This document shows positions 8,196 through 16,291 of a stretch of 52,135 nt of DNA, piece by piece; positions within the stretch are counted from its first letter, which is position 1, and the number at the start of each line of letters is the position of its first letter. The notes beneath the pieces were generated by a model. The model was not told the origin of the DNA, did not search any database, and saw only the letters and a program-made list of their open reading frames with translations. The stretch lies in assembly GCF_027451485.1 (NCBI RefSeq), contig NZ_DAIDJE010000053.1, positions 1-52,135 on the forward strand. Direction: 5' to 3'. This DNA is from Bradyrhizobium sp. Its GTDB lineage: Bacteria; Pseudomonadota; Alphaproteobacteria; Rhizobiales; Xanthobacteraceae. Position numbers and translations under genes: made by a program.

Positions 8196-9692
8196 TCAGC
8201 CGACGCTGCCCTCCAAGCTGATCGAGATCAGCTTCTGCGCTTCCACCGCAAATTCCATCGGCAGCTGTTGCAGTACGTCCTTCACAAAGCCGTTGACGAC
8301 AAGGCCAACCGCCTCTTCCTGCGACAGCCCGCGCTGCGTGCAATAAAACAGCACGTCCTCGGAGATCTTCGAGGTCGTCGCTTCATGCTCGAACAGCGCG
8401 GAAGAATTTTTTGCTTCGACGTAAGGCACGGTATGCGCGCCGCATTTGTCGCCGATCAGAAGCGAATCGCAGGCGGTATAGTTGCGCGCACCGGTCGCTT
8501 TGCGATGCGCGGTGACGAGGCCACGATAGGTGTTCTGCGACACACCGGCGGCGATACCCTTCGAGATGATCCGGCTCGTCGTGTTCTTGCCGAGATGAAG
8601 CATCTTGGTGCCGGAATCGACCTGCTGATGGCCGTTTGAGATCGCGATCGAATAGAACTCGCCACGCGAATTATCACCGCGCAGAATGCAACTCGGATAT
8701 TTCCATGTGATCGCCGATCCCGTTTCGACCTGGGTCCACGATATCTTCGAGTTGACGCCGCGACAGTCGCCACGCTTGGTGACGAAGTTGTAGATGCCAC
8801 CCAGTCCTTCGGAGTTGCCGGGATACCAGTTCTGGACCGTCGAATATTTAATCTCGGCATCGTCAAGCGCGACAAGCTCGACCACGGCGGCGTGAAGCTG
8901 GTTCTCATCGCGCTGCGGGGCGGTGCAGCCCTCGAGATAACTCACATAGGAGCCCTTGTCGGCGATGATCAGCGTGCGCTCAAACTGGCCCGTGTTGCGC
9001 TCATTGATGCGGAAATAGGTCGATAGTTCCATCGGGCAGCGCACACCCGGCGGCACGTAGACGAATGACCCGTCGGAGAACACTGCCGCGTTCAGAGTGG
9101 CAAAGAAGTTGTCGGAGGTCGGCACCACGGAGCCGAGATATTTCTTGACGATCTCCGGATGCTCGCGGATCGCTTCCGAAATCGGCATGAAGATAACGCC
9201 GGCCTTTCGCAGCTCTTCCTTGAAGGTCGTCGCGACAGAGACCGAGTCGAACACGGCATCGACCGCGATCTTGCGACTGGCTGAGGGCTCACCGCCCGGT
9301 GGCGGCTCGACGCCCTCCAGGATCACGACCTCGCGCAAGGGAATGCCGAGTTTCTCGTAGGTCTTCAGGATTTCCGGATCGATTTCGTCAACCGACGTCA
9401 GCGCCTTCTTCGGCTTCGGAGCGGCATAGTAGTAGATGTCCTGGTAATCGATCTTGGGATAGTTGACGCGCGCCCACGTCGGCTCAGCCATGGTCAGCCA
9501 GCGGCGATAGGCCTCGAGGCGCCATTCCAGCATCCAGGCCGGCTCGTTCTTCTTTGTGGAGATGAAGCGGACGGTATCTTCCGAAAGCCCCTTTGGAGCC
9601 TTCTCGGATTCGATCAGCGTCTCGAATCCATATCGATACTGGTCGACGTCGATCTGGCGAACCCGATCGACCGTCTCTTGTACGGCAGCCAT
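8196..9692 (-). CDS. sufB: Fe-S cluster scaffold subunit SufB
   Basis: A 498-residue SufB, the subunit on which the nascent cluster forms. The C-terminal region holds the conserved cysteine in IGDKCGAHT and the [10 protein letters not shown] segment whose glutamate, with that cysteine, is implicated in cluster ligation in E. coli SufB. Other family landmarks are [19 protein letters not shown] and [24 protein letters not shown] ribosome-binding site lies six bases before the ATG. The 95-base gap to the upstream iscS-like gene could hold a secondary promoter, but I see no clear one. Confidence 0.96.
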   Translation of the reverse strand: MAAVQETVDRVRQIDVDQYRYGFETLIESEKAPKGLSEDTVRFISTKKNEPAWMLEWRLEAYRRWLTMAEPTWARVNYPKIDYQDIYYYAAPKPKKALTSVDEIDPEILKTYEKLGIPLREVVILEGVEPPPGGEPSASRKIAVDAVFDSVSVATTFKEELRKAGVIFMPISEAIREHPEIVKKYLGSVVPTSDNFFATLNAAVFSDGSFVYVPPGVRCPMELSTYFRINERNTGQFERTLIIADKGSYVSYLEGCTAPQRDENQLHAAVVELVALDDAEIKYSTVQNWYPGNSEGLGGIYNFVTKRGDCRGVNSKISWTQVETGSAITWKYPSCILRGDNSRGEFYSIAISNGHQQVDSGTKMLHLGKNTTSRIISKGIAAGVSQNTYRGLVTAHRKATGARNYTACDSLLIGDKCGAHTVPYVEAKNSSALFEHEATTSKISEDVLFYCTQRGLSQEEAVGLVVNGFVKDVLQQLPMEFAVEAQKLISISLEGSVG

Positions 9693-9787
9693 TCAGTCCT
9701 CCGCTCGCGGTTTCAAGGACCGCGGTGGAAAAAATCTTAAGCGTCTCTTACGATGTTTCCCGGACGAAATCACCTGCTTAGAACGGT

Positions 9788-10942
9788 TCAAGCTGTGTTT
9801 CGTCGCTGATCCTTAAGTAGTCGACCCGCAAGGCTTCGCCAAGCCTCCAGGCACAAATCCACGTCCGCATCCTGCGTGGACCAGCCCATACTCAGCCGCA
9901 CCGCGCCTTGGGCCATATTCGAATCGAAACCCATCGCCTCGAGGACATGGGATGGCTGCACCTTGCCCGAGGAACAGGCCGAGCCCGAGGAAACCGCAAT
10001 CCCAGCGAGATCGAAGCCAATCACCGCGGTTTCTGCCCGCAACCCGGGCACCGTAAACAAGGTGGTATTGGGCAACCTTCGGACAGAATCAGAGAATATG
10101 ATTGCAGGGGTCCACCGGAGGCCACTCTCCAGCCGTTCCTGCAAGACCTGCATGCGGGCGGCGGCCGCCGGCAGGTCGGCCATGGCGGCGCCAACCGCCG
10201 CTCCGAAGCCGGCAATCCCCGCGACATTCTCGGTGCCGGCGCGGCGGTTCGATTCCTGACCCCCGCCGCGCAGAAGCGGTTCCAGTCCGTTCAGCCCATC
10301 CGACAGCACCAATGCACCAGTCCCTTTGGGGCCGCCAACCTTGTGCGCAGAGAGCGTGAGAAGGTCGGCGCCCAGCGCCCTCATTTCGAAGGGCATCTTG
10401 CCAAGCGCCTGGATCGCATCGACATGGAGTATTCCGCCCGCCTCGTGAACGATCCCGGCCGCCTCCTCAATGGGCTGAATCGCGCCGGTCTCGTTATTGG
10501 CGAGCATGATCGACACCAGTGCGGGTGGCCCGCCATGAAGCAGATCGCGCAAATGGCCGAGATCGACGACGCCGGCGCGGCCGGCGCGGATGCGCGCGAC
10601 TGAGCCCGGCGGGAACCGGCCGCCGGATAGCACCGAGGCATGTTCGATCGCCGACACCACCAGCCGCCCGACGGGGGAACCACCCTCCGCTTGCAGCCCG
10701 GGTGCCAGGGCCAGCGCATTGGCTTCAGTCCCGCCCGACGTGAATACGACGTTCCGCGGCTGGGCGCCGACGGCCGCGGCAACGGCGCTGCGCGCCCCCT
10801 CGATCAATTTCCTTGCTTCACGCCCTTCCGCGTGAACCGAGGATGCGTTGCCCGCAAGATCCTGGGCGGCGGCAAGGGCGCGCCGTGCTTCGTCCCTGAG
10901 CGGGGTCGTCGCATTCCAGTCGAGATAAACGCGCTTCGACAT
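9788..10942 (-). CDS. iscS: IscS/NifS-class cysteine desulfurase
   Basis: A 384-residue class I cysteine desulfurase, distinct from SufS in the same operon. PLP is held by K201 in LSAHKVGGPKG; the mobile catalytic loop reads SSGSACSSGKVQPSH with C323. It starts YLDWNATTPLRDEA, the NifS/IscS signature. As first gene of the suf operon it may supply sulfur for Fe-S clusters, tRNA thiolation or both; no IscU or IscA-type isc operon accompanies it here. The ATG at 10942 has only a distant GAAGG (~15 bases) as ribosome-binding site, so the start is likely but not certain. Confidence 0.9.
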   Translation of the reverse strand: MSKRVYLDWNATTPLRDEARRALAAAQDLAGNASSVHAEGREARKLIEGARSAVAAAVGAQPRNVVFTSGGTEANALALAPGLQAEGGSPVGRLVVSAIEHASVLSGGRFPPGSVARIRAGRAGVVDLGHLRDLLHGGPPALVSIMLANNETGAIQPIEEAAGIVHEAGGILHVDAIQALGKMPFEMRALGADLLTLSAHKVGGPKGTGALVLSDGLNGLEPLLRGGGQESNRRAGTENVAGIAGFGAAVGAAMADLPAAAARMQVLQERLESGLRWTPAIIFSDSVRRLPNTTLFTVPGLRAETAVIGFDLAGIAVSSGSACSSGKVQPSHVLEAMGFDSNMAQGAVRLSMGWSTQDADVDLCLEAWRSLAGRLLKDQRRNTA

Positions 10943-11070
10943 GTACGTATAATATTACCTTCACTCTTGGCGGGCTCGTGCAACCCTTCGCGTCTATCAC
11001 ACTTGGTGGAATTCGGGTTTCGCTGCAATCCCGGAATTCTGCCTAACGTCTTGAACCAGCAAGCGGATGT

Positions 11071-11090
11071 GCAAAATCCTTGCATTTTGC
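11071..11090. promoter_or_regulatory. Palindromic operator candidate between iscS-suf and the hydrolase
   Basis: GCAAAAT-cctTGC-ATTTTGC: two perfect 7-bp inverted arms separated by six bases, in the divergent intergenic region. It overlaps the -35 of the candidate promoter for the plus-strand hydrolase and sits about 130 bases upstream of the iscS-like start. AT-rich palindromes of this size are typical of Fur-superfamily, RirA or IscR targets in alphaproteobacteria. Assignment to a specific regulator is inference only. Confidence 0.5.
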
Positions 11091-11108
11091 CCCTCGCTCC
11101 ATGTTAGA
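11080..11108 (+). promoter_or_regulatory. Candidate sigma-70 promoter of the alpha/beta hydrolase
   Basis: TTGCAT at 11080-11085 and GTTAGA at 11103-11108, separated by 17 bases, about 100 bases before the hydrolase start. The -35 hexamer lies inside the palindrome at 11071-11090, so a bound repressor would block polymerase. Confidence 0.4.
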
Positions 11109-11207
11109 ACGCGGCCTCCATCATGAGCCATCATCTGCCGACCGGCTCTCCTCATCGCGAGCGACAGATGATGCCTGCGACACACCGGTCGAGTTTAAGG
11201 ACCGTCC

Positions 11208-11855
11208 ATGCCTGAAGTTATTTTCACCGGCCCCGCGGGCCGTCTTGAAGGCCGTTATCACCCGGCGAAGCAGAAGAATGCGCCGATCGCGATGATCCTG
11301 CATCCGCATCCTCAGTTTCACGGCACGATGAATCATCAGATCGTCTATCAGTGCTATTACGCCTTTGCCCATCGCGGGTTTTCGGTGCTGCGTTTTAACT
11401 TCCGCGGCGTCGGCCGCAGCCAGGGTTCGTTCGATCATGGCACCGGCGAACTGTCCGACGCGGCGTCCGCGCTCGACTGGGCGCAGACCATCAATCCGGA
11501 AGCGCGCGCCTGCTGGGTCGCCGGCTTCTCGTTCGGTGCCTGGATCGGCATGCAGCTGTTGATGCGCCGGCCGGAGGTCGAAGGCTTCATCTCGATCGCG
11601 CCGCCCGCCAACCTTTATGACTTCTCGTTCCTGGCGCCCTGTCCGTCTTCGGGCCTGATCGTGCACGGCGAGAAGGACGCTGTGGTGCCGCCGAAGGACG
11701 TCAATACGTTGGTGGAGAAGCTCAAGACGCAAAAGGGCATCGTGATCGACCAGCAGATCATTCCGGGCGCGAACCACTTCTTCGATGGCAAGCTCGAGCC
11801 CTTGATGCAGTCGGTCACCGCCTATCTCGACATGCGGCTCGCCAACGTGCGGTAG
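11208..11855 (+). CDS. Alpha/beta hydrolase (dienelactone-hydrolase-like)
   Basis: A 215-residue soluble hydrolase. The family features are the HPHPQFHGTMNH segment near the N-terminus, FNFRGVGRSQG, the nucleophile elbow GFSFG with S108, and the probable acid D157 (HGEKDAVVPP) and H190 (GANHFFDG) completing the triad. This short one-domain type is widespread in proteobacteria and uncharacterised; the substrate is unknown. It is transcribed divergently from the suf operon and shares its upstream palindrome, which hints at common control. Confidence 0.85.
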   Translation: MPEVIFTGPAGRLEGRYHPAKQKNAPIAMILHPHPQFHGTMNHQIVYQCYYAFAHRGFSVLRFNFRGVGRSQGSFDHGTGELSDAASALDWAQTINPEARACWVAGFSFGAWIGMQLLMRRPEVEGFISIAPPANLYDFSFLAPCPSSGLIVHGEKDAVVPPKDVNTLVEKLKTQKGIVIDQQIIPGANHFFDGKLEPLMQSVTAYLDMRLANVR

Positions 11856-11915
11856 CGCTTTCAGGCAAAGTGTGAAGCGGTTCGCGTGAAAAAAGCGCTT
11901 CAGAAAAAAGATCTC
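11854..11915. repeat. Degenerate intergenic repeat at hydrolase 3' end
   Basis: An 8-bp inverted repeat, AGCGCTTT (11854-11861) and AAAGCGCT (11892-11899), flanks a stretch reading aagcggttcgcgtgaaaaaa. The sequence resembles a family of intergenic repeats common in Bradyrhizobium and is loosely similar to 31880-31950. It overlaps the TAG stop codon and may work as a terminator hairpin. Low certainty. Confidence 0.35.
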
Positions 11916-11920
11916 TGAAA

Positions 11921-12433
11921 GTGCCAGCCTGGATCGCATTACTGCGCGCAGTCAATGTCGGCGGCACCGGCAAGCTCGCGATGAGCGACTTGAAAGCAAT
12001 GTGCGACGAACTCGGTTTTGCGTCGGCCAAAACCTATATCGCGAGCGGCAACGTCGTCTTCAAAAGCGGCAAGCCGGAAGCTGCAATCAAGGCCGCGCTC
12101 GAGAAGCGCCTCGAGACCTATGCCGGCAAGCCGGTCGGCGTGCTCGTTCGCAGCGCCGCGGAAATGGCGCAGATATCTGCCGACAATCCCTTTCCAAAGC
12201 TGGCGCCGAACCGCACCGTCGCGCTATTTCTCGATCGCGCGCCGCCGGCTGATGCGCTGGAAGGCGTCCGCGGGCAGAAGGACGAGAAGATTTGCCTCGG
12301 ACGGCGTGTGATCTACGTCCATTACGGCGACGGGATAGGCTCGTCAAAACTCGTCATTCCAGCGGCCAAGGCCGGGACCGCGCGCAACATGAACACGGTT
12401 GCGACGCTCGCCAAAATGGCTGCCGGACTCTGA
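11921..12433 (+). CDS. DUF1697 family protein
   Basis: A 170-residue protein matching DUF1697: it opens with WIALLRAVNVGGTGKLAMSD and has the ASGNVVF strand-turn and the C-terminal NMNTVATLAKM motif characteristic of the family. Function is unknown; there are no catalytic residues I can name, no signal peptide and no membrane segment. The start is GTG at 11921, with no strong ribosome-binding site. It ends 16 bases before the convergent anmK stop. Confidence 0.85.
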   Translation: MPAWIALLRAVNVGGTGKLAMSDLKAMCDELGFASAKTYIASGNVVFKSGKPEAAIKAALEKRLETYAGKPVGVLVRSAAEMAQISADNPFPKLAPNRTVALFLDRAPPADALEGVRGQKDEKICLGRRVIYVHYGDGIGSSKLVIPAAKAGTARNMNTVATLAKMAAGL

Positions 12434-12449
12434 CTGGGCCGCTTGCCTT

Positions 12450-13550
12450 TCACGGCCGGGCGACGAGGCCGCCCGTCATCGGAAGCGGCACGCCGGTGGT
12501 GGCGGGATAGCTGAGCGGCAGGCCTTTCAGGCCGCGTGCGGCCAGGAAACCGAACGCTTGCGCCTCGATCGCATCAGTTGACCAACCCAACGCATCAGCG
12601 GACTCGACGGTTGTCGGATGCAGCCGCTCCCGCAGCATCCGCATCATCGTGAGATTGCGCGCACCGCCACCGGCAACGATCCAGCTTCGCGGGCGCTTCG
12701 GCAATTGCGGCACGATCCTGGCGACCGCCGCGACCGTGAAGGCCGTCAGCGTCGCCGCGCCATCCGCAGGAGATACGTCGCGAAGAATGCGCTTGGCGAA
12801 ATCATTGCGGTCGAGCGATTTCGGCGGCGGCAGATTAAAAAACGGATCCTTCAAGGCTTCCGATATCCATGCCGTATCCGCGGTGCCTTGTGCGGCCATG
12901 CGACCGTCGCAATCGAAACGCTGGCCAGTCGTGCGATGCATGAAATCATCGAGCAAGGCATTGCCGGGCCCGGTGTCGCAGGCGATCAGCGTATCACCGT
13001 CGATATAGGTGATATTGGCAACGCCGCCGATATTGAGCACCACAATCGGCCCCTCGCGATCCAGCGATTGCGCGAGTGCACGATGATAGACCGGGACCAG
13101 CGGCGCGCCCTGACCGCCGGCCGCAACGTCGGCGGCGCGGAAATCATGCATCACGGGAATATGGATGGCCTTGGCGAGCGCGGCGGCATCGCCGATCTGC
13201 ACGGTCAGCTTGTCGGCCGGGCGGTGCAGCACCGTCTGACCATGGAAACCGACAATGTCGATGTCTTCGCTGCTGATGCGGTTCTGGGCCTTGAAGCTCG
13301 CAATGGCTTCGGCATGCGCCGCAGTGACAACCCGCTCGGCCTCCCGGAGAATACCGGGCCTCGCTTCGCGCGCCTGGAGGTGAGCGGCCTCGGTCAGCGC
13401 CTGGAGCAGGAGGCGGCGTTCGAGGTCACTATAGGGCCGGTAGCCGGACGGACCGAACGCCTTGACGCGTTTTCCGTCAGTTTCGATCATGGCGACGTCA
13501 ACCCCGTCCAGCGAGGTCCCGCTCATCAGACCGAGAGCCGTTAGCATCAT
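12450..13550 (-). CDS. anmK: Anhydro-N-acetylmuramic acid kinase
   Basis: A 366-residue sugar kinase of the ASKHA fold that phosphorylates and opens 1,6-anhydro-MurNAc to MurNAc-6-phosphate in peptidoglycan recycling. The N-terminal LGLMSGTSLDGVDVA is the family signature; VGFHGQTVLHRP, LNIGGVANITYI and CDTGPGNALLDD follow, and GGGARNLTMMRML is the C-terminal nucleotide-binding segment. It is divergent from tyrS, a common arrangement in alphaproteobacteria. Confidence 0.95.
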   Translation of the reverse strand: MMLTALGLMSGTSLDGVDVAMIETDGKRVKAFGPSGYRPYSDLERRLLLQALTEAAHLQAREARPGILREAERVVTAAHAEAIASFKAQNRISSEDIDIVGFHGQTVLHRPADKLTVQIGDAAALAKAIHIPVMHDFRAADVAAGGQGAPLVPVYHRALAQSLDREGPIVVLNIGGVANITYIDGDTLIACDTGPGNALLDDFMHRTTGQRFDCDGRMAAQGTADTAWISEALKDPFFNLPPPKSLDRNDFAKRILRDVSPADGAATLTAFTVAAVARIVPQLPKRPRSWIVAGGGARNLTMMRMLRERLHPTTVESADALGWSTDAIEAQAFGFLAARGLKGLPLSYPATTGVPLPMTGGLVARP

Positions 13551-13598
13551 CTTAATCGAGCCTCCGCCCTACCCCTGGACGTCAAGCTTTGCATTCAC

Positions 13599-13626
13599 CT
13601 TGTGCCAAACGGGCACATCTTATAAT
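13599..13626 (+). promoter_or_regulatory. Candidate tyrS promoter with operator-like inverted repeat
   Basis: A perfect TATAAT at 13621-13626 with CTTGTG at 13599-13604 (16-base spacer), about 95 bases before the tyrS ATG. Between the hexamers, TGTGCC-aaacg-GGCACA (13601-13617) forms a 6-bp inverted repeat that could be a repressor site. Confidence 0.5.
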
Positions 13627-13721
13627 GCCACAGCGCACGCATTCGCAGCAGCCCATCATGGTTAAGTTCGGGCAATTTGCCGCAAATACCGTAAAACAAG
13701 AATGATCAGGTTCGAAGAAAG

Positions 13722-14975
13722 ATGACCGCATTCAAGTCGGATTTCCTCAACGTGCTGCAAGAGCGCGGCTTTATTCACCAGGCTTCCGATTTCGAAGGCC
13801 TGGACGCGCTCGCCGCCAGGGGCGAGGCCACGGCCTATGTCGGCTATGACTGCACGGCGCCTTCGCTGCATATCGGCAATTTCCTGACCATGATGATGCT
13901 CTACTGGTTGCAGCAAAGCGGCAACAAGCCGATCACGCTGATGGGCGGCGGCACAACCATGGTCGGCGACCCCTCGGGCAAGGACGAGACGCGCGCGATC
14001 CGCACGGTCGCCGAGATCGAGGCCAACAAGGCTTCGATACGCGGCGTGTTCGGCAAGGTGCTGCATTACGGAGCGGGTGCGAGCGATGCCGTCATGCTCG
14101 ACAATGCCGAGTGGCTCACCAAGCTCAACTGGATCGAGATGCTGCGCGACGTCGGTAAGCATTTCTCCGTCAACCGCATGCTAACCATGGATTCAGTGCG
14201 GCTGCGGCTCGAGCGCGAACAGGAGATGAGCTTCATCGAGTTCAATTACATGGTCTGCCAGGCCTACGACTTCGTCGAACTGGCGCGCCGAACCGGTTGC
14301 CGCTTGCAGATGGGCGGCTCGGATCAATGGGGCAATATCATCATGGGCGTCGATCTCGGACGGCGCATGGGAACGCCGCAACTGTTCGCGCTGACAACGC
14401 CCCTGCTCACCACCGCTTCCGGTGCCAAAATGGGCAAGACGGCGCAGGGCGCGGTCTGGCTCAATGCCGATCAGTTTTCGCCGTACGATTTCTGGCAATA
14501 CTGGCGCAACACCGAGGACGCCGACGTCGTCAAGTTCCTGAAGCTGTTCACCACGCTGCCGATGAGCGAGATCGACAAGCTGGCAAAGCTTCAAGGCGCG
14601 GAAATCAACGAAGCCAAGAAAGCACTGGCCGATGCCGCCACGACGCTGCTGCACGGAGAGGCTGCGGCGCGCGAGGCGTCCGAGACGGCGCGGCGGACCT
14701 TCGAGGAAGGCGCGATCGCGGAAAATCTGCCGACCGTGTCAGTTTCGCAGGGAGAACTGGATGCCGGCATCGGGGTGCTCGCCTCCTTCGTCAAGGCAGG
14801 CCTGGTGGCTTCGAATGGTGAGGCGCGGCGCCAGATCAAGGGCGGCGGCTTGCGGGTCAATGACGTCGCCGTTACCGACGAAAAGATGCTACTCAAACCG
14901 GCCGACCTGACACCCGAAGGGGTCATCAAGCTGTCGTTCGGCAAGAAACGCCACGTGCTGCTCAAGCCTGCATAA
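13722..14975 (+). CDS. tyrS: Tyrosyl-tRNA synthetase
   Basis: A 417-residue class I aminoacyl-tRNA synthetase charging tRNA-Tyr. The HIGH-like motif is LHIGNF after [10 protein letters not shown]; the tyrosine-binding YMVCQAYDF and GGSDQWGNI follow; the KMSKS-equivalent is AKMGKT. The C-terminus has an S4 RNA-binding domain ([15 protein letters not shown]). The length and all motifs are normal for the bacterial TyrRS with S4 domain. Confidence 0.97.
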   Translation: MTAFKSDFLNVLQERGFIHQASDFEGLDALAARGEATAYVGYDCTAPSLHIGNFLTMMMLYWLQQSGNKPITLMGGGTTMVGDPSGKDETRAIRTVAEIEANKASIRGVFGKVLHYGAGASDAVMLDNAEWLTKLNWIEMLRDVGKHFSVNRMLTMDSVRLRLEREQEMSFIEFNYMVCQAYDFVELARRTGCRLQMGGSDQWGNIIMGVDLGRRMGTPQLFALTTPLLTTASGAKMGKTAQGAVWLNADQFSPYDFWQYWRNTEDADVVKFLKLFTTLPMSEIDKLAKLQGAEINEAKKALADAATTLLHGEAAAREASETARRTFEEGAIAENLPTVSVSQGELDAGIGVLASFVKAGLVASNGEARRQIKGGGLRVNDVAVTDEKMLLKPADLTPEGVIKLSFGKKRHVLLKPA

Positions 14976-14983
14976 GCACATTC

Positions 14984-14999
14984 CGCAAGCGCGCTTGCG
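14984..14999. terminator. Perfect 16-bp palindrome after tyrS
   Basis: cgcaagcg/cgcttgcg is a perfect palindrome nine bases after the tyrS stop, followed only by a short CTTT. It may be a weak terminator or an attenuating hairpin before the MFS gene 31 bases downstream. Confidence 0.35.
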
Positions 15000-15029
15000 C
15001 TTTAGCCGCAAAACAGGCTCCCTCGCGCA

Positions 15030-16277
15030 ATGGATCAAAACGCTCCGCGGGAGGACGTCGTCACGGCGCCGGCAAAGCCGGTGCACACTGCGCTCGGCGT
15101 GCTCGCCGTGTGCTTTGCCCTCTCGCTGTTCGGGCGCGGACTGGGCGAAAGCTTTTCGGTCTTCCTGCTGCCTATCTCCGAAAGTTTTGGCTGGAACCGC
15201 GCCGACGTCGTCTCGGTCTATTCATTGAGCGCGCTGGCGGGCGGCCTCGCCTCGCCCCTGATCGGACGCCTGTTCGACTATTCGGGCCCGCGGAGCGTCT
15301 ATTCGCTGGGCCTGTTGCTGTTCGGCGGCGCGTTCCTGTTCGCCGCGCACGCCGCCCGGCTCTGGCAAATTCAACTCAGCATCGGCCTCTGCGTCGGGCT
15401 CGGCATCGCCCTGATCGGCAATGTGCCGAATTCGATTTTGCTGGGCCGCTGGTTCGGCCCCAAACTGCCAACCGCCATGGCGGTTGTTTATTCCGCAACC
15501 GGCGCCGGCGTCCTCGCCCTGCTGCCGGCTTCGCAGCTTCTGATCGAGCATTTCGGCTGGCGCGGCGCCTACCAGATTTTCGGGGTCACGGCGCTGGTGT
15601 TGCTGCTGCCGCTCTTGGTCCTGCCGTGGCGGCTGTTTTCCGAAGGACAGCCGCATCTCACCAGGACATTCGCCGATGACGGGCCGGATGAAGGTTGGAC
15701 GCTTGGCCGCGCCGTGCGCCATCACGCTTTCTGGGCCTTGTTCGCGACATTCTTCTTCACGGCCATCGGCATGTATGCGCTGACGCCGCAAATCGTGGCC
15801 TATCTGATTGAAGCTGGCTTTCCGCCTCTGCAGGCAGCGACGGCCTGGGGCTTTTCCGGCGTCGTGCTGCTGTTCGGCATGCTGGGCGTCTCCTGGCTCG
15901 ATGGCGTCATCGGGCGCCGGCCGTCCGTCCTTTTTTCCTATGCGATGTCAGTGTTCGGCATTTTCCTGCTCTGGCTGTTGCACAGCTATCAGAACATCTG
16001 GATCTTGGCCGGCTTCGTCATCTGTTTCGGAAGCATGATCGGTTCACGCGGCCCGCTTCTGACCGCGACGGCGATGAAGCTGTTCAAAGGAAAAAGCGTC
16101 GGCACGATTTACGGCGCAATCGCGATCGGCAGCGGATTGGGATCGGCCTTCGGCTCATGGAGCGGAGGCCTCATCCACGACGTCACCCACAGCTACAATC
16201 CGCTGATCCTCTACGCGCTGATCAGCGTGATCCTCGGCATGATTCCGTTCCTGGTGGTTCCGGCACTCAGGCGTTGA
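15030..16277 (+). CDS. MFS transporter
   Basis: A 415-residue major facilitator with about twelve hydrophobic segments. The first half contains GRLFDYSGPRSVY, a variant of the conserved loop 2-3 motif; the halves are joined by a hydrophilic loop around residues 205-230. The overall pattern is like the monocarboxylate/oxalate-formate antiporter group. The substrate is not predictable. It may be read through from tyrS, but nothing ties it functionally to translation. Confidence 0.85.
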   Translation: MDQNAPREDVVTAPAKPVHTALGVLAVCFALSLFGRGLGESFSVFLLPISESFGWNRADVVSVYSLSALAGGLASPLIGRLFDYSGPRSVYSLGLLLFGGAFLFAAHAARLWQIQLSIGLCVGLGIALIGNVPNSILLGRWFGPKLPTAMAVVYSATGAGVLALLPASQLLIEHFGWRGAYQIFGVTALVLLLPLLVLPWRLFSEGQPHLTRTFADDGPDEGWTLGRAVRHHAFWALFATFFFTAIGMYALTPQIVAYLIEAGFPPLQAATAWGFSGVVLLFGMLGVSWLDGVIGRRPSVLFSYAMSVFGIFLLWLLHSYQNIWILAGFVICFGSMIGSRGPLLTATAMKLFKGKSVGTIYGAIAIGSGLGSAFGSWSGGLIHDVTHSYNPLILYALISVILGMIPFLVVPALRR

Positions 16278-16291
16278 GGGAAAGCGGCAAG

